DNA of 64,000 bases from Syntrophus aciditrophicus SB (GTDB lineage Bacteria; Desulfobacterota; Syntrophia; Syntrophales; Syntrophaceae), in assembly GCF_000013405.1 (NCBI RefSeq), contig NC_007759.1, positions 1,117,001 to 1,181,000 on the forward strand, written 5' to 3'. The notes under the pieces are model-generated. The model saw only the letters and a program-made list of their open reading frames with translations, was not told the origin of the DNA and made no database searches. This document shows, piece by piece, positions 43,725-52,546 of this stretch (within the stretch, counting starts at the first letter, position 1; each line of letters starts with the position of its first letter). A program made the translations under genes and the position numbers.

Positions 43725-44378
43725 TCAAGTGCCGACGGTTGTCAACCCCTCACGGATTGCATATTTGATCAATTCAGCCACACTGCCCACTCCCAGTTTC
43801 TGGGTGATATTCCGCCGGTGAGTCTCCACGGTTTTAACACTCACGTGCAGATTCGCGGCAATCTGTTTCGCCGACAGTCCTTCAGCGAGAAGCTGCAGCA
43901 ATTCTCTTTCCCGCGGTGTCAGTTCTGAAGATACGACAACGGAAGTTCCCGCTGCCTTGTGGACGTAATTTTTGACCACGATGTCGGCAATTGTGGGACT
44001 CAGGTAGGTGTGATTGGACAGGACGGTCTGAATGGCATTGACGAGTTCTTCAAAAGCGCAGTCTTTTAAAAGATAACCCGACGCCCCCGCTTCCAGCATG
44101 CCGATTACGAAATGACGATCGGCATGCATGGAAAGGGCGATGACTTTAATTCCAGGGAGATCTGAAGTAATTTTTCGTGTGGCATCGATGCCGTTCATAT
44201 CCGGCATGGAGATGTCCATGATGATGATTTCAGGATGCAGTTCTCTGGCAAGAGTAATGGTCTTTTGTCCGTTCTCTGCTTCCGCGACTACATTCATGCT
44301 GCCATGGGTTTCAAGAAGTGTACGCAACCCGTCACGTACTATTTTGTGATCGTCGGCAAGAAGAACATTGACACACAT
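43725..44378 (-). CDS. NarL/LuxR-type response regulator
   Basis: 217 residues. Receiver domain with D9-D10, phospho-acceptor Asp in EIIIMDISMPDMNGID, and K in YLLKDCAF. C-terminal LuxR HTH (LTPRERELLQLLAEGLSAKQ, IAANLHVSVKTVETHRRNI). Full length. No histidine kinase is nearby, so the partner must be elsewhere. GGAGAAGAGGAG before the ATG is a strong ribosome site. Regulon unknown. Confidence 0.92.
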   Translation of the reverse strand: MCVNVLLADDHKIVRDGLRTLLETHGSMNVVAEAENGQKTITLARELHPEIIIMDISMPDMNGIDATRKITSDLPGIKVIALSMHADRHFVIGMLEAGASGYLLKDCAFEELVNAIQTVLSNHTYLSPTIADIVVKNYVHKAAGTSVVVSSELTPRERELLQLLAEGLSAKQIAANLHVSVKTVETHRRNITQKLGVGSVAELIKYAIREGLTTVGT

Positions 44379-44926
44379 CTCCTCTTCTCCTTTTATTAGA
44401 GGTTACATGTTTTCATTCCTTTATCGCGGTTTCCGTTATGGACTTGGGTTTCTCGTGGCCCCTGAATACTTTATTTTATAAGATTAACCCCGCTGATTGA
44501 AAATCATAGACCTCGTTTTCGAGAATCGGAGCCAACTGTCAAGGAAAAAAATACGTTTTCGATATCAGCAATCAGCCTTGGTTATTCAAGGTAATTTTTG
44601 AAGGTGAACTATGTCACATTTCATGAATTCATTCATATTACACCCAAAACGGGATGCCAATAGGGGAAACCCTTATTTAGACGGGGTTATTGGCTGAAAA
44701 GTGATTCAGGATAAGGATGAAATGGCGCTCTTTCCTCACGCTTCTGGCGTAAACAAAGAACTCATTGAAACGATTGAGGAAATATGATATTTTTTCCCTC
44801 AAACAACAGCATGTCTTTGTTGTGTTCCTTGAAAATACAACTGCTATTTCAAGGAATTGCGTGATAACGTTAAGATTGTGTCGGAATAACGTAAATTTAA
44901 AGCCGAAGAAATTCGCTGAAAAGGTG
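44379..44926. other. Intergenic region, about 550 bp
   Basis: Lies between divergent genes for the response regulator (minus) and the Nudix hydrolase (plus). Lower in GC than the neighbours. Open frames on both strands reach into it, but lack start signals and recognisable motifs. Promoters for both genes are expected here. Confidence 0.4.
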
Positions 44927-45364
44927 ATGGGAGTCATGTCTAAACGTGAGTATCCGGATTGTCCCCGCGTGGGTGTGGGAGCCATTGTTGTCAAGGATGG
45001 CCATGTGCTCCTGGTGAAACGCGCCGCAGCGCCTAATAAAGGACTGTGGGCCATACCGGGAGGTTCTCTGAAGCTGGGTGAAACCTTGAAGGACGGAGCA
45101 GAACGGGAAATCCTTGAAGAAACTGGGATTGTGGTTGATGCCGGACGCCCTGTCTACGCTTTCGACTACTTCGAGAGAGATCCGGAAGGAAAAATCCGTT
45201 TTCATTTCGTTATTGTGGATATGCTGGCCGATTACATTCGAGGCGAGGTGAAAGCTGCCGATGATGCCTTGGATGCTCGCTGGCTGTCACCGGAAGATTT
45301 GAAAGATTTCGAATTATCCGTCAGCACCATGAAGATTCTCAAATATCTAAAATTCATCGGTTAA
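44927..45364 (+). CDS. Nudix hydrolase (ADP-ribose/NTP pyrophosphatase type)
   Basis: 145 residues. The Nudix box GGSLKLGETLKDGAEREI then LEETGI matches GX5EX7REUXEEXGU with all metal ligands. VGVGAIVVKDGHVLLVKR at the N-terminus and the C-terminal ARWLSPEDLKDFEL fit small bacterial members. The substrate cannot be told, and ADP-ribose is one possibility. Start uncertain: ATG 44927 or ATG 44936, neither with ideal spacing; the frame remains open upstream to 44765 but with non-homologous residues. Downstream is the HDAC-like gene, 135 bp away on the same strand. Confidence 0.85.
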   Translation: MGVMSKREYPDCPRVGVGAIVVKDGHVLLVKRAAAPNKGLWAIPGGSLKLGETLKDGAEREILEETGIVVDAGRPVYAFDYFERDPEGKIRFHFVIVDMLADYIRGEVKAADDALDARWLSPEDLKDFELSVSTMKILKYLKFIG

Positions 45365-45499
45365 TTTTTAATCGTTCGGTTTAAGAGGGATAATCCGGGA
45401 AGTCAGATTGGGCATCTCTTCGATGTCCGAGGTTTTATAAATTGATGCCATTGTCAGCCAGCCGTAACAGAAGGATCTTTTACGGGAGGTGTCGAAATC

Positions 45500-46246
45500 A
45501 TGAAAGTCATTTATCATGACGACTTCTGTCAATCGTACACCAGTGATCCGGCCGCCGCTCATGGCCGGATGGAAGCCATTGTAAATGCGATTCAGGATCG
45601 GGTCGAGTTTGTCAAAGCCAGACCCGCCGAGGAATCGGATATTTCCGCGGTACACACGCCTTCGCACATCGCTCTGGTTGAAAGGGAAGGCCTTTATGAA
45701 ATTGCCTCGCTTGCCGCGGGAGGGGCAATTCAGGCCGCTCAGATCGGGATGAACGAGCCCGCCTTCGCATTGATCCGACCTCCGGGCCATCATGCATCCG
45801 CAGGCAGCGCCTGGGGATTCTGCTATTTCAACAATATGGCCATCGCTCTGGAAAAATTGAAAAGGGAAGGGTGGATTGTCAAGGCATTTATCCTGGATTT
45901 TGATCTCCATTTCGGTGATGGCACGGTAAATATTCTGGAACGGAAAGGGTATGTGACGATTTATAATCCATCGGCGCACGATCGAAATGAATATCTTCGA
46001 AATATCGAAAAACACCTGTCTTCGGAGTCATTTGATATTCTTGGTGTTTCCGCTGGGTTCGATAATCATGAAGAGGACTGGGGCGGACTGTTGACGACGG
46101 AGGATTACAGAGTCATTGGGAAAATGGTCTGTGAGGCCTGCCAGAAATATCGATGCGGAACTTTCGCCGTTCTTGAAGGAGGGTATAATCATCGGGTGCT
46201 GGGCCGGAACGTACTGGCTTTTCTGGAGGGACTCGAGGGACGGTAA
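45500..46246 (+). CDS. Histone deacetylase superfamily amidohydrolase
   Basis: 248 residues. Zinc hydrolase motifs: ALIRPPGHHASAGSAWGFCY (active-site His pair), FNNMAIALEKL, ILDFDLHFGDGT with metal Asp and His, and FAVLEGGYNHRVLG near the end. The family includes acetylpolyamine amidohydrolases and acetoin-utilisation AcuC. At 248 residues it is shorter than typical (over 300), mainly in the middle, yet retains the catalytic set. GGGAGG precedes the ATG. Might remove acetyl groups from polyamines, lysines or small amides; which one is not known. Confidence 0.87.
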   Translation: MKVIYHDDFCQSYTSDPAAAHGRMEAIVNAIQDRVEFVKARPAEESDISAVHTPSHIALVEREGLYEIASLAAGGAIQAAQIGMNEPAFALIRPPGHHASAGSAWGFCYFNNMAIALEKLKREGWIVKAFILDFDLHFGDGTVNILERKGYVTIYNPSAHDRNEYLRNIEKHLSSESFDILGVSAGFDNHEEDWGGLLTTEDYRVIGKMVCEACQKYRCGTFAVLEGGYNHRVLGRNVLAFLEGLEGR

Positions 46247-46268
46247 GAAAAACGTTTCAGTGAAACGT
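46246..46268 (-). terminator. Terminator of the rpmH-mnmE operon
   Basis: Stem ACGTTTCA / TGAAACGT around a single central base (so the working stem is about five pairs), followed on the minus strand by TTTTTC, 11 bp after the mnmE stop at 46279. It sits between the convergent HDAC and mnmE genes. Confidence 0.6.
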
Positions 46269-46278
46269 GTCCGGATTT

Positions 46279-47652
46279 TCACTTTCCAATGCAGAATGAC
46301 GAAAAGATGCGATCCAGGATATCTTCCGTCACGGTTTCTCCCGCAATTTCACCCAGAGCCTCCAGGGCTTCCCGGATGTCGAGCGCGGCAAACTCCTGAG
46401 ACAAGCCTTCCTGCAGACTGGCCAGGGCCTGGGAAACCTGTTGCCGGGTTTTTTCCAGCGCCATTTTATGACGCAGGCTGTTGATCAATACGTCCCCGTC
46501 CTGCTCCCCGGCTTTTTCAAGAACCAGATCGTATATTTTTTCTTTCAGGACTGCAATGCCTTCGCCGAACTTTGCGGATACCCATAAAGGATCTGTTCCG
46601 GGAAAGCAGGCGATAATGTCTTCCTCTTTCAGAGAATGGTCCAGATCTGCTTTATTGATGACCGGCAACAGGTTGTATCCCTGAAGCCGCTTCAGGATTT
46701 TTCTGTCTTCATCCGTCAGATCTTTGCTGCCGTCGAGAAGAAGAATCACACCGTCGGCAGTGGCCAGCTTTTCCCAGACCATCCGGATGCCTTCGCATTC
46801 GATGAGATCATCCGTCGGATGGATGCCTGCGGTGTCAATCATTCTTACTGAAACGCCCTGGATGCTGATAGCTTCTTCAATGAAATCACGGGTTGTTCCC
46901 GGCACCGGGGTAACAATGGCTCTCTTTTCCTGTAGAAGGCAGTTCAGAAGACTGGATTTTCCCGTGTTTGGTTTTCCGGCAATAACAACTGTCGCGCCGT
47001 GACGGTAAACTTTACCTTGGTCATAAGTCGAAAGCAGGGCTTCGAGATCACTGGAAAGGCGTTCAAGTTTGCTCAGGACTTCGGAAGGAGAGGGGAATTC
47101 CACATCCTCGGTGAAATCGATAGCGGATTCCAGCAGGACCTGCACATCGATCAGCTCATCCCGCAATGAGTCGATTTTCTGTTTCAACTGTCCTTTCAGG
47201 TGGGATACGGCGGCTTCAAGCCCCTTTGAGGTTCGGGCCATGATGACGTCACCGACGGCCTCAGCCTGTGTCAGATCGATCCGGTCGTTGAGAAAAGCCC
47301 GCCGTGTGAATTCTCCCGGGTCGGCAAGACGGGCACCGCTCCTGAGGACCGCCAGAAGAACGGATTCCAGGACGAGGATTCCTCCGTGACAGTAAATCTC
47401 CAGGGTATCTTCACCTGTGTAGGAACGGGGGGCTTTCATCAGACTGACGAGGACTTCATCGATCACCTGACCCGTTTGAGGGTCTGAAAGGTCCCCATGA
47501 TAGAGATAGCGGGGTTTAAAAAGGGTAACGGAATGTGAAGATTTGAAAAGAAGGTTCAGAATACTCGCCGCTTCGGACCCGCTGATCCGGACGATTCCTA
47601 TGCCGCCGGTGCCGGCGGGTGTGGCAATAGCGGCTATTGTGTCTTTCAGCAT
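46279..47652 (-). CDS. mnmE: tRNA modification GTPase MnmE
   Basis: 457 residues. With MnmG it places the cmnm5 group on U34 of certain tRNAs. N-terminal TrmE domain (DTIAAIATPAGTGGIGIVRI), helical domain, G domain (about 215-380) with P-loop GKPNTGKSSLLN, switch DTAGIHPT and NKADL, and a C-terminal CIGK, whose Cys is required for catalysis. Last gene of the conserved rpmH-rnpA-yidD-yidC-jag-mnmE order. 35 bp after jag. Confidence 0.96.
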   Translation of the reverse strand: MLKDTIAAIATPAGTGGIGIVRISGSEAASILNLLFKSSHSVTLFKPRYLYHGDLSDPQTGQVIDEVLVSLMKAPRSYTGEDTLEIYCHGGILVLESVLLAVLRSGARLADPGEFTRRAFLNDRIDLTQAEAVGDVIMARTSKGLEAAVSHLKGQLKQKIDSLRDELIDVQVLLESAIDFTEDVEFPSPSEVLSKLERLSSDLEALLSTYDQGKVYRHGATVVIAGKPNTGKSSLLNCLLQEKRAIVTPVPGTTRDFIEEAISIQGVSVRMIDTAGIHPTDDLIECEGIRMVWEKLATADGVILLLDGSKDLTDEDRKILKRLQGYNLLPVINKADLDHSLKEEDIIACFPGTDPLWVSAKFGEGIAVLKEKIYDLVLEKAGEQDGDVLINSLRHKMALEKTRQQVSQALASLQEGLSQEFAALDIREALEALGEIAGETVTEDILDRIFSSFCIGK

Positions 47653-47687
47653 TACATTATTGGAGGCTTAAAAAAGCCGGCTCCTTT

Positions 47688-48488
47688 TTACGACCGGGAT
47701 TCTCTGGTCGCGATTCGTGCCGGTAGAATGACAATCTTGCGGTATTCACCCTCACCCCGGCTTCTGGTGACAATTGCGTCATCATTCTGGAGCGCAAGAT
47801 GGATAATCCGGCGGTCGTGAGCGTTCATGTGACCAACCGTGACCGGTTTCCTTGTTTTCTTGACCTTTTCGGCAAGCTCCCTGGCCAGAGCGTTCAAGGA
47901 CTCCGCCCGTCGCTTTCGATAGGATTCCGTGTCAATGATAATTACTTTCCGTTCATCGGGTGTCTTCATGGCGGCCTTGTTTACGATATACTGGATTGCG
48001 TCCAGGTTCTGGCCCCGTTTGCCGATGAGCAGGCCTCCGCCATCGCCGTTTATTGTAAGAAGAATTGTATCGGAGGTTTCTTCTATGCTGATAGGGAAAT
48101 CAAGATGCATGCGAGTCAGAATGCCCTCGAGAATGGTTTTCGCCCGCTGGGCGAGAGGTACAGCCGAAGGTTCTTCCAGTTTATCGGAGATTGCCGGACG
48201 TGTCGGGGACGGTTCGGCGACCGGGATTTCTTTTTTGATTGTCAGTGGCTGGGATAGTTCGACCTCTTTTTTCTCTTCTTTGGGAAGGTCAAAGGCACTC
48301 TCCAGGTCAATGCCCAGAGATAAAATACTGGCTTTGATCTTTGCTTTTTTTGATCCCAGGCCCAGAAAACCTGTTGAACCTTCCGATATGATTTCGATAT
48401 TCAGTTTTTCTCTGGGTACGTTGAATTCCTGACAGGCCTTTCCTATCGCTTCATCTATGTTTTTGGCTTCAATTTCTATGGCATCCAT
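47688..48488 (-). CDS. jag: Jag/SpoIIIJ-associated RNA-binding protein (KH, R3H)
   Basis: 266 residues. Jag-N domain (about 1-52: EIEAKNIDEAIGKACQEF, GFLGLGSKKAKI), a charged linker, a KH domain with GLLIGKRGQNLDAIQYIVN and a C-terminal R3H domain (MNAHDRRIIHLALQND, TRSRGEGEYRKIVI). Binds RNA and is linked to cell division and envelope control. An open frame upstream of 48488 overlaps the yidC end; the ATG at 48488 with the standard N-terminus is chosen. 19 bp after yidC. Confidence 0.94.
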   Translation of the reverse strand: MDAIEIEAKNIDEAIGKACQEFNVPREKLNIEIISEGSTGFLGLGSKKAKIKASILSLGIDLESAFDLPKEEKKEVELSQPLTIKKEIPVAEPSPTRPAISDKLEEPSAVPLAQRAKTILEGILTRMHLDFPISIEETSDTILLTINGDGGGLLIGKRGQNLDAIQYIVNKAAMKTPDERKVIIIDTESYRKRRAESLNALARELAEKVKKTRKPVTVGHMNAHDRRIIHLALQNDDAIVTRSRGEGEYRKIVILPARIATRESRS

Positions 48489-48507
48489 TTCCGCACCTAA
48501 AATCCTG

Positions 48508-50142
48508 TTATGCTTGTTTGTTGATATAGTACTGTTGTCCAATGCTGAGAATGTTGTTAAATAACCAGTAGATGACAAGCCCGGATGGGAAATTCAGAAA
48601 CATGAATGTGAAGATGACCGGCATCCAGAGCATGATTTTGGCCTGGGTGGGGTCGCCTGAGACAGGTGTCATCTTCTGCTGAAGAAACATCGTCGCTCCC
48701 ATGATGATAGGCGTAATATAATACGGATCTTTCGCGGAAAGATCCTGGATCCATAAGAAAAAGGGTGAGTGGCGCAGTTCGATGGCATAGAGGAGCGCTT
48801 TGTAGAGGCCGAAAAATACGGGAATCTGAATAATCATCGGCAGGCACCCGCCCATGGGATTGACTTTATAGGCCTTGTAAAGCGCCATGGTTTCCTGGCT
48901 GAGCCTTGCTTTATCGTTTTTGTATTTCTCCCGAAGTTCAAGCATCTTCGGCTGAAGTTTCTGCATTTCCTTCATGGACTTGTAACTCTTGTTGCCCAGA
49001 GGCCAGAAAAGAATCTTGATCAGAATCGTCAGGATGATTATGGCGATTCCGTAATTATGGACATAATTATAGAGAAATTTCAGACTCAGCAGGAGCGGCA
49101 TGGCCAGCCATTTCAGCCATGAGCCGAAATCGATGGCATTCTCAAGACCGACGCCCTGGGCTTTGAGAATATTGTAATCCTTGGGGCCCAGAAAGAGCTT
49201 ATAAGTGAAAAATCCGGCCTGTCCGGGGGGAATGATGTTCTTGGGTCCTTTCAGACTGGTGGACACCATGTTGCTGCTGTCCTTGGAAAGGGACAGGCTG
49301 GTCAGTGAGGGATTTTGAGGAATCATCGCGGCAATGAAATATTTGCTTTCAAACCCTCCCCAGGATACATCGGGTCCCAGGGATTTAGGCGTCTCCATTT
49401 TCGTGACTTTTTCCCGTTCAACATCTTTAGCCACATAAGATACCGGGCCGGTATGGCCGTAGCTGTCTTCCTTGGCTGACGGATCCACATACTGGTTCCA
49501 GAAGAGCGCGATCTCCTGACTCAGGGGAACTTCAGAGAGGTTATAGGTCCTGATTTCCAGGTCAATGGCATATTTCCCCGGATTAAAGGTGTAAATCTTT
49601 TCAATTTTAATTTTGCCGGGCCAGGTCTGAACAAAAGTCAGCCGGCGGGATTCGGAGGTCGACTTCAGATCGATGGCTGGAACATCGGCTTTGAAAAAAG
49701 ACGCGGGGGAAACGTCGACACTGGAAGCCGGGAAAGAAATGCCTAAAGGATAGGGCATGGCCTCTTTGACATCGACCAGTTCGATCGGTTTGGAATTGAC
49801 GGCCAGTGTTTCACGATAATTCTTTAAGGCAAACGATTTCAGCGCTCCTCCCTTTGTGGTGAATACAGCTTGATACAGGGGAGTGTCGACGGTGATTTCC
49901 TGTTCCTTCTCAGTACCGTCCACCGGCAGGGCAGCTGCTGTCTCCGGATTTGCCGCAGAGCCGGAAGACGGCTCGTCAGCTGGTGTCTGCGGGGAAACGG
50001 GTGCAGCAGGATTCACAACGACCGTATTGCTCTTATTTTCATTTACCGGTTTTGGGGGCGGGGTGGTTTTATAGATGAATATCTGGTAGATTAAAAGTAC
50101 TGCCGCCGAAAGGACGAGGGCCAGTAGCGCCTTTTTGTCCAT
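48508..50142 (-). CDS. yidC: Membrane protein insertase YidC
   Basis: 544 residues. N-terminal anchor (ALLALVLSAAVLLIYQIFIY), a Ser/Pro/Thr-rich linker, a large periplasmic beta-sandwich domain (about 75-330), and the conserved C-terminal five-helix insertase (GIAIIILTILIKILFWPLG, QKLQPKMLELREKYKND, MGGCLPMIIQIPVFFGLYK). Inserts proteins into the inner membrane with and without Sec. The Gram-negative long form, as expected for this lineage. Operon with jag and mnmE downstream, yidD and rnpA upstream. Confidence 0.97.
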   Translation of the reverse strand: MDKKALLALVLSAAVLLIYQIFIYKTTPPPKPVNENKSNTVVVNPAAPVSPQTPADEPSSGSAANPETAAALPVDGTEKEQEITVDTPLYQAVFTTKGGALKSFALKNYRETLAVNSKPIELVDVKEAMPYPLGISFPASSVDVSPASFFKADVPAIDLKSTSESRRLTFVQTWPGKIKIEKIYTFNPGKYAIDLEIRTYNLSEVPLSQEIALFWNQYVDPSAKEDSYGHTGPVSYVAKDVEREKVTKMETPKSLGPDVSWGGFESKYFIAAMIPQNPSLTSLSLSKDSSNMVSTSLKGPKNIIPPGQAGFFTYKLFLGPKDYNILKAQGVGLENAIDFGSWLKWLAMPLLLSLKFLYNYVHNYGIAIIILTILIKILFWPLGNKSYKSMKEMQKLQPKMLELREKYKNDKARLSQETMALYKAYKVNPMGGCLPMIIQIPVFFGLYKALLYAIELRHSPFFLWIQDLSAKDPYYITPIIMGATMFLQQKMTPVSGDPTQAKIMLWMPVIFTFMFLNFPSGLVIYWLFNNILSIGQQYYINKQA

Positions 50143-50216
50143 TAATTACCTCCGTTGAATTCGTAATTGCACTTTGCGGTCATAAGCCCGTCAGCCTGTC
50201 GCGTCTTCGCAGATCT

Positions 50217-50441
50217 CTACCGAACCGGATCATAGCCGCCGGGGTGGAAAGGATGGCATTTGAACAGGCGGATCAGTGCGAGCCGGGAACCTTTCGAAAG
50301 GCCGTGTTTCCTGACTGCAATTATTGCGTACTCGGAACAGGAAGGATAAAAACGGCAACAGGGGGCAAAAAGGGGGGATATCAATATCTGGTAAAGACGG
50401 ATAAGGATGATAAGGATCTTCGCAAAAAATTCACTGGTCAT
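50217..50441 (-). CDS. yidD: YidD membrane protein insertion efficiency factor
   Basis: 74 residues, the usual length. [20 protein letters not shown] then [15 protein letters not shown] matches the family core, with three conserved Cys, and the ending [12 protein letters not shown] is diagnostic. The N-terminus is amphipathic. Its ATG overlaps the rnpA stop region by four bases, and yidC follows 74 bp later. Helps YidC-dependent insertion. Confidence 0.95.
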   Translation of the reverse strand: MTSEFFAKILIILIRLYQILISPLFAPCCRFYPSCSEYAIIAVRKHGLSKGSRLALIRLFKCHPFHPGGYDPVR

Positions 50442-50797
50442 TCTTGAGTGATATTCTGTGGTTCTTTTGTAAGCAATACACCCAGCTCTCTGCAGACGTC
50501 AGCATATTTCATCGATGATGTATTACCCTTAGCAATGATAACGATATCCTGGGATGCTTTAAACCTGTCTTTGTTCAGTCTGAAGAATTCTCGAATCAGA
50601 CGTTTGATCCTGTTCCTCTTTACGGCATTGCCGATCTTTTTTGTAACGGTCATTCCGAGTCTTGGAAAATCCAGATCATTTTCGGAAACGACGATTGTGA
50701 AGTGTTTTGTAAAACTTCGTTTCCCATGCTGATAGATCTGCAGATAGCTTCTTCTCTTCCTGATCCGTTCACTCTTTTTGAGGGTCAGTTTTTTCAT
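50438..50797 (-). CDS. rnpA: Ribonuclease P protein component
   Basis: 119 residues. Protein subunit of RNase P, which matures tRNA 5' ends. The family motif is [20 protein letters not shown], with the basic helix carrying RNR. The N-terminus ([20 protein letters not shown]) is typical. 56 bp after rpmH and overlapping yidD. Confidence 0.96.
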   Translation of the reverse strand: MKKLTLKKSERIRKRRSYLQIYQHGKRSFTKHFTIVVSENDLDFPRLGMTVTKKIGNAVKRNRIKRLIREFFRLNKDRFKASQDIVIIAKGNTSSMKYADVCRELGVLLTKEPQNITQE

Positions 50798-50853
50798 CTG
50801 CCGCAGAACGGGCCATGCTCAGGACGCCCGCAGGCTTTTTTATCCTGCAAGGA

Positions 50854-50991
50854 TCAAACCGTGAGACATTTCCTGCCCTTGGCTCTTCTCCGACTCAGGA
50901 CCAGTCTCCCACCTCTGGTGGACATCCGGGTACGGAACCCATGCGTCCTTTTTCTTTTCAGATTGCTCGTATTTCTTAAAATCTTTTTCAT
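50854..50991 (-). CDS. rpmH: 50S ribosomal protein L34
   Basis: 45 residues, ATG 50991 to TGA 50854. [20 protein letters not shown] then [16 protein letters not shown] is the L34 signature. The first nine residues (MKKILRNTS) differ from the usual MKRTFQPS. A GGGG motif lies about eight bases upstream. First gene of the rpmH-mnmE operon. Confidence 0.95.
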   Translation of the reverse strand: MKKILRNTSNLKRKRTHGFRTRMSTRGGRLVLSRRRAKGRKCLTV

Positions 50992-51025
50992 AATTCAGCC
51001 CCGTTATTAAATATGTAAGCATTGC

Positions 51026-51054
51026 CATTAATCATAGTGCCGGAATATTGTCAA
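51026..51054 (-). promoter_or_regulatory. Promoter of the rpmH operon
   Basis: On the minus strand TTGACA (51054-51049) is followed after 16-17 bases by ATTAAT/TTAATG (51032-51026), about 35 bp before the rpmH ATG. Confidence 0.45.
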
Positions 51055-51090
51055 GATTAAAATCCCTGAGGGGGGCATGCTGATTTTCTG

Positions 51091-51119
51091 TTGACAAGCT
51101 CAAGCATTGCATTCATTTA
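51091..51119 (+). promoter_or_regulatory. Possible promoter of the tolC-like/ATPase operon
   Basis: TTGACA (51091-51096) and CATTTA (51114-51119) with 17-base spacing, about 50 bp before the ATG at 51170. The -10 is a moderate match. Confidence 0.4.
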
Positions 51120-51169
51120 TGAACCATCGTTCATCATCATTATCAGATCCCCTATCGGGAGGGCAGGCT

Positions 51170-52537
51170 ATGAAAAGGAGGAGACCGCTAAAAAAGATTC
51201 TGGGGAGCCTGTTTCTCGGACTGTTGCTGGCCTGGGCGGCATGCCCCACCATGGTTTCCGGAGAAAATCCGTCGACCATCACTTTGAAGGAAAGCATCGA
51301 AGAGGCCTTGAAGAAAAGTGCAACCCTACATTCCACAAAAGAAGGAGTTCTGATCGCAGAAGCGCAGCGCAGAGAGGCTTTTTCCGCTTTTCTTCCTTCA
51401 TTCAGCACATCTTACAGCTACAAACACTTGAATGAAGCCCCGGAATTTACTTTGCCGATTGTTGTTGAACTGGGTCTGACGCCCTTGGCGACACAAGCGG
51501 GTACAAAGGACAACTATAACTGGACTGTTGAAGTCCGGCAGCCTCTCTTTGCCGGAGGGGGCATCCTGTCTAATTATCAGGCCAATAGAATCGGTCTGGA
51601 TGCGGCACGCCAGGAAGAGCAGACCGTCGTTCAGGAACTGGTCCTGGAAGTTCAGACGGCATATCTGAATATCATCAAGGCGGAAAAACTTCGAGAAGTG
51701 GCCCTGCAGTCATTGGAGCGCCTGACCGCCCATCGGGACATGACCCGTCACTTTTACGAAGTGGGAATGGTTCCACGGAACGACCTCCTTTTTGCTGAGG
51801 TTGAGCTGGCTAATGGCCGGCAGGAACTGCTCCGGGCGGAAAACGGGATTGCCATGGCGAAAGCGAAGTTCAACACGCTTCTCAGAAGATCGATGGATAA
51901 ACCAGTGGTCGTGGAGGATATCCTGGCCTACAAGCCCTACGATAAGGACTTTAATGACTGTCTGAAAACGGCGCTGGAGAGGAGAACGGAGATCAAGACA
52001 TATTCTCTGAAGTTGGAACAGGCCGGCAAGGCTGTTCAGGTGGCCCGAAGCGAGTATTATCCTTCCGTCAATTTCGTGGGCAATTATTCCCGATATGGCG
52101 ACAAACCCCGGTTGGGTGGTACTTCTTATCAGGACTCGGAAAGCTGGTATGTGATGACTGTGGCAACCTGGAATTTCTGGGAATGGGGAAGGACGAAAAA
52201 CAGAGTGGAAGCCAGTCTCAGCAGGGAACGCCAGGTGAATGACGCTCTGGAGAATATTCGGGATCAGATCGCCCTGGAATTGAAAAATGCCTGGTTGCTT
52301 CTGAAGGAAGCGGAGGAACAGATTTCGGTTACCCGGCAGGCTGTGGTTCAGGCTGAAGAAAATTATCGGATCAGTTCGGAGAGATACCGGGAACAGGTTG
52401 CCACCGCCACGGATGTGATTGATGCCCAGACGCTGCTCACAAGAGCCAACTCTGATGCTACCCTGGCCTTGAGCAATTATCAGACTCAACTGGCCCGTTT
52501 GAAACGGGCCATGGGGTTGAACTACGATGAGGAGTAA
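51170..52537 (+). CDS. TolC-family outer-membrane efflux protein
   Basis: 455 residues. ATG 51170 is chosen because GGGAGGG lies six bases upstream and gives a signal peptide (LGSLFLGLLLAWAACPTMVSG). The mature protein has two repeats of the outer-membrane efflux domain, with long helices (LEVQTAYLNIIKAEKLREVA; ALENIRDQIALELKNAWLLL) and ends RLKRAMGLNYDEE, a usual TolC-like C-terminus. Trimers form a channel through the outer membrane for a pump partner. The next gene, nine bases downstream, is a P-type ATPase rather than an adaptor or RND pump, which is unusual. Confidence 0.88.
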   Translation: MKRRRPLKKILGSLFLGLLLAWAACPTMVSGENPSTITLKESIEEALKKSATLHSTKEGVLIAEAQRREAFSAFLPSFSTSYSYKHLNEAPEFTLPIVVELGLTPLATQAGTKDNYNWTVEVRQPLFAGGGILSNYQANRIGLDAARQEEQTVVQELVLEVQTAYLNIIKAEKLREVALQSLERLTAHRDMTRHFYEVGMVPRNDLLFAEVELANGRQELLRAENGIAMAKAKFNTLLRRSMDKPVVVEDILAYKPYDKDFNDCLKTALERRTEIKTYSLKLEQAGKAVQVARSEYYPSVNFVGNYSRYGDKPRLGGTSYQDSESWYVMTVATWNFWEWGRTKNRVEASLSRERQVNDALENIRDQIALELKNAWLLLKEAEEQISVTRQAVVQAEENYRISSERYREQVATATDVIDAQTLLTRANSDATLALSNYQTQLARLKRAMGLNYDEE

Positions 52538-52546
52538 GGAAAAATA

